A stretch of 46,406 bases of DNA from Lachnospiraceae bacterium (GTDB lineage Bacteria; Bacillota; Clostridia; Lachnospirales; Lachnospiraceae): NCBI GenBank assembly GCA_021199495.1, contig JAJQHY010000029.1, positions 1-46,406 of the forward strand. Reading direction: 5' to 3'. Shown here in pieces: positions 26,602 to 32,520 of the stretch; position 1 is the stretch's first letter, and each line of letters opens with the position of its first letter. The notes beneath the pieces are model-generated. The model was not told the DNA's origin. It saw only the letters and a list, made by a program, of their open reading frames with translations, and did not search any database. The translations under genes were made by a program, and so were the position numbers.

Positions 26602-27142
26602 TTAAAAGGCATCAAAATCGGACTGCGATGCCCGGGTTGGATACGTATAGGAATCGTTGCTGCTTTCTGTGTACATGTCATTGACCAGCCCGATGGTGAG
26701 CAGTTCGAGGTCCCGGATGGAGATGCCGAGCTGCACACATCGGAGCATAAACAGCGGAGTCGTCATCTCCCGCTCACTTGGGCGAGGTTTTTTTAGACTC
26801 TACCGTGGTCTGGGTATTCAGCCCCCACAGGTCAATGAGCTGCGGGAGCACCTGATAGATGGAGAAGGTATTGAACCGTTCCAGCCATTCATCCGGGTCC
26901 TGCGGCACACCCTGCGGGTCAGCGTGCTTTGCCATGATATAGGCGATATTTTCAAACATCTCCAGTGAGAGCATATCCAGACCGGAATCCTCCTCATCGC
27001 CTTCGCTGACGCTCTTGTTCAGGGCATTCAGGTCTTTATAGATATCCCGGCCGAACTTCAGACGGTACATCCTCGGCACCGCTGCGCTGGCACGGAAGGG
27101 CACCTCCTGCCCATCAATGGAAATCATCTTTGTTACTGCCAT
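26602..27142 (-). CDS. Tail assembly chaperone, long frameshift product (gpGT-like)
   Basis: Expressed from the short chaperone gene by a shift in the A7 run at 26788-26794 (minus strand AAAAAAA). After the shift the frame reads PRPSEREMTTPLFMLRC..., then SIRDLELLTIGLVNDMYTES, the classic T-domain of siphovirus tail chaperones, and ends ...SDFDAF just before the tape measure start. The geometry needs a +1 or -2 shift; -1 meets a stop after 8 codons. The chaperone binds tape measure and tube proteins during tail assembly. The T frame has no ribosome binding site of its own. Confidence 0.8.
26774..27142 (-). CDS. Tail assembly chaperone, short form (gpG-like)
   Basis: A 122-residue protein starting at 27142, twelve bases after GGAGGA. 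It resembles the phage tail chaperone family (MISIDGQEVPFRASAAVPRMYRLKFGRDIYKDL; EMFENIAYIMAKHADP). The C-terminus SKKTSPK overlaps the slippery A7 run used to make the longer product. It lies between the major tail and tape measure genes as in most siphoviruses. Confidence 0.87.
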   Translation of the reverse strand: MAVTKMISIDGQEVPFRASAAVPRMYRLKFGRDIYKDLNALNKSVSEGDEEDSGLDMLSLEMFENIAYIMAKHADPQGVPQDPDEWLERFNTFSIYQVLPQLIDLWGLNTQTTVESKKTSPK

Positions 27143-27169
27143 AATCCATTCCTCCAATCAGTGTTTTCA

Positions 27170-27790
27170 TCAGCCCTCGCCGCCATCATCTTCCGCAGTT
27201 TCCTCTTCCGTAGAAGCGGTCTCCGTAACAGCCTGCGGCTCATACACCTGGCTGTACCAGTTTGCGTACACATCGTCGAGAGTGCCGCTGGCAGTCTTGG
27301 CCTTCACATAGCCGTTCGCCAGCGCCGCAGCAGACAAAGTGAGTGTCTCGGTCTGAGGCTCCTTGCTGTCCTCGATGGTGCTGCCCTCAATCGCTGGACG
27401 GGTCGCCGTGCAGTTATACAGCACATGGCGGGTCTTCTTCACATCACCATCAAACTCAAAGAGCAGGGCAAAATGCTCCAGCTCCACATCATTGCGCTCC
27501 GCCAGCACACCGTTGGCATCCAGCTCCTCATGCATGATGTCGGTCAGGAAAGACTCCGGCACCAGGGCAATCTCCAGGTCACCCTCGTATCCGTTGTTGT
27601 TGGCCACGACATAATAGACGATGTTGTCGGCATAGAAGGGCTCCGGGTCACCGCTGGGGTCCATCGACAGACTGACAGCACCCGGGATGCGCACCGGGGT
27701 GTCATAGGTTACGCCGCCATCCTCATCAAAGGTTGCCTTTGCATAATGGCAGTTCTTCAGGCCGAACTTGACCTTATTCTTATCAGACAT
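27170..27790 (-). CDS. Major tail protein (tail tube)
   Basis: A 206-residue protein forming stacked rings of the tail tube. It matches the phi13-type major tail family: KVKFGLKNCHYAKAT, VRIPGAVSLSMDPSGDPEPFYADN, GYEGDLEIALVPESFLTDIM, and HFALLFEFDGDVKKTRHVLYNC. The ~25-residue acidic C-terminus (Glu/Thr/Asp) is atypical but harmless. A GGAGGAAC ribosome binding site precedes it. Confidence 0.9.
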   Translation of the reverse strand: MSDKNKVKFGLKNCHYAKATFDEDGGVTYDTPVRIPGAVSLSMDPSGDPEPFYADNIVYYVVANNNGYEGDLEIALVPESFLTDIMHEELDANGVLAERNDVELEHFALLFEFDGDVKKTRHVLYNCTATRPAIEGSTIEDSKEPQTETLTLSAAALANGYVKAKTASGTLDDVYANWYSQVYEPQAVTETASTEEETAEDDGGEG

Positions 27791-27803
27791 AGATTGTTCC
27801 TCC

Positions 27804-28121
27804 TTAAAGTGTCACTTCGTACAGGATTTCGTAGAGCATTTCGCTCTCAATCCAGACTTCGGTTTTCTCATAATAGAGCTCATGGGCTGTCAGTACCGCT
27901 TCTACAGCCGTCTCCAGATCCGGATTCTTGGCATCGGTGTAAATCTCCAGGTCCATGATCGGGGACTGGTAATAGACGATATTGTCCGCCCCAAAGCTGT
28001 CTTCATAGGGATACAAAAAACAGGCGAAGGGCGGCTCCACAGCCTCACCCTCCGCAAAATGATGATAGGCGAAAGGAATCTTCAACTCCGCCATCATCGC
28101 CATCACTTCTTCATGGGTCAT
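27804..28121 (-). CDS. Phage neck / tail-completion-like protein
   Basis: A 105-residue protein (MTHEEVMAMMAELKIPFAYHH...). Family members just before the major tail gene have AYHHFAEGEAVEPPFACFLYP and LEIYTDAKNPDLETAVEAVL patterns and are thought to be tail terminator or connector subunits. Position between gp10 and the major tail supports this. Confidence 0.75.
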   Translation of the reverse strand: MTHEEVMAMMAELKIPFAYHHFAEGEAVEPPFACFLYPYEDSFGADNIVYYQSPIMDLEIYTDAKNPDLETAVEAVLTAHELYYEKTEVWIESEMLYEILYEVTL

Positions 28122-28129
28122 AATGCCTC

Positions 28130-28510
28130 CTATCCGCCAAGGGCAGCCTCAATGAGTTTATTCAGCTCATCGATACCTGCCTGTTCCGCATCCGCGATAT
28201 GCGGTTTTGCAGCAACACGGCCGCCTCCGCGTTTGGCATGGCCCTTTTCCAGCAGGTGCGCCAGCTGATACTTGGTCGGGGAGTATACAGTGTATTCCAC
28301 AGCCACACTGGATTCTGAGGTTTTCTTCGTTGTCCAGCTCTTGGCATACTTCCCGGTGTCCTTGGGCGCAGTTTCCCGAATCTGGTCCTTGACCGTTTTC
28401 GCCGCTTTCTGTACAGCGGATTTCATATCATCCGTGGCAAGGTCAGCGTATTCGGTCAGACTTTCCGTAATGGTATCCGCCAGGGCATCAATTGAAATAC
28501 TCTTAGCCAT
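28130..28510 (-). CDS. HK97 gp10-family neck protein
   Basis: A 126-residue protein starting MAKSISIDALADTITESL two bases after the upstream stop. HK97 gp10-like signatures: VKDQIRETAPKDTGKYAKSW (the TPxDTG..K.S motif) and YQLAHLLEKGHAKRGGGRV (the LE.GH motif). It joins tail to head. Its survival while the capsid genes are gone puts the deletion breakpoint just upstream. Confidence 0.9.
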   Translation of the reverse strand: MAKSISIDALADTITESLTEYADLATDDMKSAVQKAAKTVKDQIRETAPKDTGKYAKSWTTKKTSESSVAVEYTVYSPTKYQLAHLLEKGHAKRGGGRVAAKPHIADAEQAGIDELNKLIEAALGG

Positions 28511-28512
28511 AC

Positions 28513-29559
28513 TCACCGCCTCACTTTCTGGCAGGACAGCTTGATACATTTCCGCTTGAAACTCATATGGTCGACCGCCTTGATGTCATACAGCTCATCC
28601 CGGAAAGATACGCGGTAATTGGTGCTGGTGATCGCCGCTGCCTTTTCACAGTAGCGAATGCGCACCAGGTCAAATGCATTCAGTTCCATCTGATATGCCG
28701 GGTCTGATGCATGATTGGAATAGGAAAAGCGGCCGTCATCATAAATCACCACTCCGGCAGTGCTGTCTGCAGGGATATAGTCATATCTTCCTGCGACTGC
28801 GGAAGGACGATACACATCCGGCAGGAACCGATGAATGGCATCCTCCACAGAAAAAGCGTTACAGAAAGCACCGACCACACCGTCTTTTGTGAGCGGGTCT
28901 TTGAGCTTCTTTGCTGCTGTGGGCTTGACCGCGCTCTCTTTCGATGAAGTAGGAAGGGTGGAGCAATCGCGCCAGTCTGGGTGCTGCGCCAAATATTCAT
29001 CCGGGTCCAACACATCCCCATCTTTACGCTTGAAGACATACTCGCCATTTGCCGGGGTGGTGGGCCAGTACATCAGCTGGTGCGGCGCATAGGAGCAGGG
29101 GTCAAAAAAGTCAATTCCCAGGTCGGCTGCAATGAACCGCGACAGCGCTGCATACTCATCCGGTGTCACATCCCGGGAAAGCGGCGTGATGATACGCACC
29201 CTGGGTGACTCCGGTGTGTGCCCGTGGGTGGTGTAGAGGCAGGACTGATAGGGATACTCCTGCTCATACTTCTTTATAAAATCAACGTCAGGATGGTCGG
29301 CATCGTGTGTCAGCATGGAACGGGATGCGACCGTCTCCTTTTTGCGCCGTCCGCCTTTCAGCACACCAGCAACGAAACCTCCCTTATCTTTAATCTCGTC
29401 CCGGCGTCCTTTGGGCAGTTTCGGATATTCTTCCGCCGTTTCTGTTGTGCGGACTGTCTGGGCCAGTCTCTCACACAGGTCATCAAAGGTTGTTACCTTA
29501 TTAGACCAGGTCTTTGCCATGCGGCTGTTGCCGTAGGCGATGTGATACTCTCGGGTCAT
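28513..29559 (-). CDS. Chimeric ORF: VirE-type primase N-terminus fused to head-closure protein C-terminus
   Basis: Residues 1-~300 match the N-terminal primase-like part of phage virulence-associated E proteins (MTREYHIAYGNSRMAKTWSN, SMLTHDADHPDVDFI, TTHGHTPESPRVRIITPLSR, YAPHQLMYWPTTP, ending NAFDLVRI). Residues ~299-348 match the C-terminus of the phage head-tail joining (head-closure) family (VRIRYCEKAAAITSTNYRVSF, RDELYDIKAVDHMSFKRKCIK). Full VirE proteins are ~750 residues and carry an ATPase domain, absent here. Everything normally between the two genes (VirE C-terminus, VRR-NUC, helicase, terminase, portal, protease, capsid, connector) is gone. The join is in frame around 28650-28668, at a shared V-R-I. 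Whether the hybrid protein has any function is unknown. Confidence 0.88.
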   Translation of the reverse strand: MTREYHIAYGNSRMAKTWSNKVTTFDDLCERLAQTVRTTETAEEYPKLPKGRRDEIKDKGGFVAGVLKGGRRKKETVASRSMLTHDADHPDVDFIKKYEQEYPYQSCLYTTHGHTPESPRVRIITPLSRDVTPDEYAALSRFIAADLGIDFFDPCSYAPHQLMYWPTTPANGEYVFKRKDGDVLDPDEYLAQHPDWRDCSTLPTSSKESAVKPTAAKKLKDPLTKDGVVGAFCNAFSVEDAIHRFLPDVYRPSAVAGRYDYIPADSTAGVVIYDDGRFSYSNHASDPAYQMELNAFDLVRIRYCEKAAAITSTNYRVSFRDELYDIKAVDHMSFKRKCIKLSCQKVRR

Positions 29560-29936
29560 TCCAATTCCTCCAAATCTTCATTAAAATATCGAATTTTCAT
29601 GTTCCGTCTTTCTGCCAGGCCAATCTCTCTGGACATCCCATCGGTCACCCGGCCGAACACCCAAATCTCCAGACAATGCTTTAGCAGCACCAAATCCATC
29701 TGCATCGCCAGCTCCCGCTCCCGCTGCTCATCTAAAAACTGAGGAAAGAGCAGATGAGGCGCGATGGGGATGGCTCCCTCATCAACAGCAAACCTGCTGT
29801 ACCGTCTCGCCTTTTCCGTATTGCCGCCCACATCACCGGAGTAGGCAGAACAGATGTACACCAGCGGTCTGAATCTACTTTTTAACGCCAGATACGGTGT
29901 CGGGTCCGAGTAGCCCTCTGCGTTTTTGTAATCCAT
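29556..29936 (-). CDS. DUF4406/DUF7768-like nucleoside deoxyribosyltransferase-fold protein
   Basis: A 126-residue protein. RPLVYICSAYSGDVGGNTEKA at the N-terminal half and IPIAPHLLFPQFLDE are typical of the YtoQ/DUF4406 group related to nucleoside 2-deoxyribosyltransferases; EIWVFGRVTDGMSREIGLAE follows. In phages these may process modified nucleotides, but the activity is unproven. Two candidate ATGs lie at 29942 and 29936; I chose the second because AAAGGGG is then about nine bases upstream. The stop overlaps the chimeric gene start (ATGA). Confidence 0.75.
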   Translation of the reverse strand: MDYKNAEGYSDPTPYLALKSRFRPLVYICSAYSGDVGGNTEKARRYSRFAVDEGAIPIAPHLLFPQFLDEQRERELAMQMDLVLLKHCLEIWVFGRVTDGMSREIGLAERRNMKIRYFNEDLEELE

Positions 29937-29980
29937 AGGCATTTGCCCCTTTCGTTTATTTGTTGAGGAATCTCTTCCTC

Positions 29981-30140
29981 TAAAAGGGAAGTAGCCGTCA
30001 GACCATTTTTCCGGTCTGAAAATAAAAAAATTTCCGGCCAAGACCGGAAAAATGCTGATATGGATACTTTCCTTGTGAAGGAAATGAAAAAAGTTTTGCT
30101 GAGACCGGAAAAATCCGTCACTGGCTACTTTCCTAGTAGA
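29981..30140. promoter_or_regulatory. Divergent control region with three copies of a ~40-base element
   Basis: Consensus: AGACCGGAAAAAT, 7 bases, TGGCTACTTTCCT, then a TAGA-like end. Copy A (29981-30017) faces the minus-strand operon, and copies C (30041-30080) and B (30102-30140) face the plus-strand replication genes. A fourth copy is at 10871-10907. Copies A and C form an inverted pair. Fixed spacing between the two blocks argues for a two-part protein-binding or promoter element. No gene is seen between 29943 and 30176. Confidence 0.65.
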
Positions 30141-30176
30141 AAGGGCGAGACCCGATCGGAAATGGAGGTGCTGCAG

Positions 30177-30332
30177 ATGCAGGAAGAGATGCGTGCAGAT
30201 GGATATGACGAGGAGCTGCATGACGTGCTGATCGCTATCAGTGTGGTGGCGAAGAACCTCGCCAGGAAAATCGACAGGAAGGAGGATGCAACCGATGGGA
30301 AAAATGAACGAGCTGTCGCAGATACTCGATGA
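30177..30332 (+). CDS. Small phage protein of unknown function
   Basis: A 51-residue protein. GGAGGTG six bases before the second in-frame ATG sets the start (MQEEMRADGYDEELHDVLIA). It is helical, charged, and has no recognised domain. It overlaps the next gene by 38 bases and opens the replication operon. Confidence 0.6.
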   Translation: MQEEMRADGYDEELHDVLIAISVVAKNLARKIDRKEDATDGKNERAVADTR

Positions 30333-30630
30333 GATGATAGAGGCGGGGAACCGAATGGTCGATGCAGCCAATGCGCTGAAGCGCTTCTATTCTACAGAAG
30401 ATACAGCTCCGGAAGAAAAGCCCAAGGCGAAAGAACCGGAGAAGCCAACCTATACCAAAGAACAGGTACGCCAGATGCTGGCAGCCAAATCTACGGCAGA
30501 GGATGGGAAGTACAGACGCCAGGTGGTCACGCTGGTGCGCAGCTACGCAAACGGCGGTTCTCTTACCGATATCGACCCGGAGAAGTATGGTGCTCTGGTA
30601 AAAGAACTGGAGGTGATCGGCGATGCCTAA
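30295..30630 (+). CDS. Phage hypothetical protein of the replication operon
   Basis: A 111-residue protein. GGAGGATG precedes the ATG (MGKMNELSQILDEM). An N-terminal helix, a charged Pro/Lys/Glu linker (residues ~40-55) and a C-terminal domain (YTKEQVRQMLAAKSTAEDGKY ... LVRSYANGGSLTDID) are visible. Homologues in Clostridia phages are often mislabelled as rRNA biogenesis protein rrp5; the C-terminal domain may act as a small DNA- or ssDNA-associated helper. It overlaps the DUF2800 gene by 8 bases. Confidence 0.7.
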   Translation: MGKMNELSQILDEMIEAGNRMVDAANALKRFYSTEDTAPEEKPKAKEPEKPTYTKEQVRQMLAAKSTAEDGKYRRQVVTLVRSYANGGSLTDIDPEKYGALVKELEVIGDA

Positions 30631-31756
30631 CACACACTCATCCCTATCACCATCATCGAGTCACCGCTGGCTTGCCTGCCCGCCTTCCGCACGGCTGTGT
30701 GCCGCTGTAGAAGGAATGACGGAGGCGGGGCCGTTTGCCAAGCAGGGTACAGATGCCCATGCATTGGCGGAGCATAAGGTGCTCATCGCCCTGGGCCGCG
30801 ACTCCCCTGACCCGACAGAGAACCTCGATTACTTCGATGGCGAGATGGACTCCTGTACCGATGAGTACCGCAATTTCGTCCTAGAACAGGTCGAGGAAGC
30901 GAAGAAGAACTGCAAAGACCCGCTGGTGCTGGTCGAGCAGAAGCTGGACTTCTCCCACTGGGTGCCGGATGGTTTCGGTACAGGTGACTGCGTCATCGTA
31001 GCGGACGACACGCTGCAGGTGATCGACTTCAAGTACGGCCTCGGTATCCTGGTCGATGCAAAAGATAACTCCCAGATGCGCTGTTATGCCCTGGGTGCCC
31101 TGGATGCGTTCGACGGCATTTATGATATCCGAACCGTGCAGATGACCATCTTCCAACCGCGCAGGAACAATATCAGCACCGACTCTATGAGTAAGGAAGA
31201 CCTTCTTTCCTGGGCTGATACCGTCCTGGCACCGACCGCCAAACTGGCCGCAGCCGGAGAAGGTGAGTTTAAAGCCGGGGACCACTGCCAGTTCTGTAAG
31301 GTGAAAGCCACCTGCAGAGAACGGGCCGCGTACAACTTAAAGCTCGCCGCTTACGACTTCGCACCGCCTGAGACACTGGAACCGCTGGAGATTGCGTCTA
31401 TCTTAGACAAGGTTGACAACCTGGTATCCTGGGCTGGAGATGTCAAAGAGTATGCACTCCGCCAGGCGCAGTCTGGTACCGAGTACGAAGGATGGAAGGT
31501 CGTCGAAGGCAGGTCCGTCCGAAAGTACCGCGACGATGCTGCTGTCGCTGCTGCAGTTACCGCAGCTGGTTATGACCCGTATGAGCAGAAGCTCCTGGGC
31601 GTCACAGCCATGACTTCCCTGCTTGGGAAGAAGAAGTTCAATGAGATTCTGGGCAGCCTCGTTTACAAGCCGCCTGGAAAACCGACCTTAGCGCCGACGT
31701 CCGATAAGCGTCCGGCCTACAACACTGCACAAAATGATTTTATGGAGGACAATTAA
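30623..31756 (+). CDS. DUF2800 protein, PD-(D/E)XK nuclease-like
   Basis: A 377-residue protein of the DUF2800 family, related to the RecB/Cas4 nuclease superfamily. Visible signatures: HRWLACPPSARLC at the N-terminus (~11), HALAEH (~48), GTGDCVIVADDTLQVIDFKYG (nuclease core D...DFKYG) and a Cys cluster, CQFCKVKATCRERA (~222), similar to the iron-sulphur cluster of Cas4-type nucleases. In phages it lies beside the DUF2815 protein and is thought to take part in recombination or end processing. Confidence 0.88.
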   Translation: MPNTHSSLSPSSSHRWLACPPSARLCAAVEGMTEAGPFAKQGTDAHALAEHKVLIALGRDSPDPTENLDYFDGEMDSCTDEYRNFVLEQVEEAKKNCKDPLVLVEQKLDFSHWVPDGFGTGDCVIVADDTLQVIDFKYGLGILVDAKDNSQMRCYALGALDAFDGIYDIRTVQMTIFQPRRNNISTDSMSKEDLLSWADTVLAPTAKLAAAGEGEFKAGDHCQFCKVKATCRERAAYNLKLAAYDFAPPETLEPLEIASILDKVDNLVSWAGDVKEYALRQAQSGTEYEGWKVVEGRSVRKYRDDAAVAAAVTAAGYDPYEQKLLGVTAMTSLLGKKKFNEILGSLVYKPPGKPTLAPTSDKRPAYNTAQNDFMEDN

Positions 31757-31757
31757 C

Positions 31758-32312
31758 ATGAAAAACCCGACAAAAGTTATCACTGGAAAAGACACCTGCT
31801 GGAGTTTCGCTAACGTTTGGGAGCCGAAGAGCATGAACGGAGGCACCCCGAAGTATTCCGTTTCCCTTATCATCCCGAAGAGCGACACGGTCACCATCGG
31901 AAAGATTAAGGCTGCTATCCAGGCGGCTTACGAGGAGGGCGCATCCAAGCTCAAGGGGAGCGGTAAGTCTGTGCCGCCTCTGGCTGCCATCAAGAACCCG
32001 CTGCGGGATGGAGATGTAGACAGACCGGATGATGCTGCTTACGAAGATGCCTACTTCGTGAACGCCAACTCTCCCACAGCTCCCGGCATCATCGATGCGG
32101 ACAAGAACCCCATCCTGAATCGGAGCGAGGTGTACAGCGGAGTTTACGGCAAGGCGGCCATCCATTTCTATGCCTTCAATGTGAACGGCAACCGGGGCAT
32201 CGCCTGCAGTCTGGACAATCTGATGAAGATTCGTGATGGTGAGCATCTCGGCGGCAAGACCAGCGCAGAGGATGATTTCGCTACGGAAGATGATGACGAC
32301 TTCCTGAACTGA
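31758..32312 (+). CDS. DUF2815 family protein, probable ssDNA-binding protein
   Basis: A 184-residue protein from MKNPTKVITG, after TATGGAGG. Family features: CWSFANVWEPKSMNGGTPKYS, SLIIPKSD, and AIHFYAFNVNGNRGIACSLDN, with a short acidic C-terminus (ATEDDDDFLN). The acidic tail resembles that of SSB proteins, which recruit partner proteins. It sits between the nuclease-like and polymerase genes, and likely coats ssDNA during replication or recombination. Confidence 0.85.
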   Translation: MKNPTKVITGKDTCWSFANVWEPKSMNGGTPKYSVSLIIPKSDTVTIGKIKAAIQAAYEEGASKLKGSGKSVPPLAAIKNPLRDGDVDRPDDAAYEDAYFVNANSPTAPGIIDADKNPILNRSEVYSGVYGKAAIHFYAFNVNGNRGIACSLDNLMKIRDGEHLGGKTSAEDDFATEDDDDFLN

Positions 32313-32325
32313 TGGAGGTGCGGCT

Positions 32326-32460
32326 ATGACAGAAACAGAACATCTCATGCTTCTCGTATGCTTTTGCTGTTCCGTCGGAATCTTCACTGGTGAACTGACG
32401 TGGCTCGTGCTGACGCTGGTAGGGTATCTCCACGACAAATGGAAGAAGCGTAAATCGTAA
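32326..32460 (+). CDS. Small single-pass membrane protein
   Basis: A 44-residue protein, MTETEHLMLLVCFCCSVGIF..., preceded by GGAGGTG. One hydrophobic helix (about residues 7-33) is followed by the basic tail WKKRKS. It lies between the ssDNA-binding-like and polymerase genes. Function unknown; small membrane proteins in this spot might anchor replication or act as a superinfection factor, but there is no direct evidence. Confidence 0.6.
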   Translation: MTETEHLMLLVCFCCSVGIFTGELTWLVLTLVGYLHDKWKKRKS

Positions 32461-32520
32461 CAGGCAATCTGGGCGGCAGGGAATTATCTCTCTGCCGCTC
32501 TTTGCAGTAAGGAGAATTCT

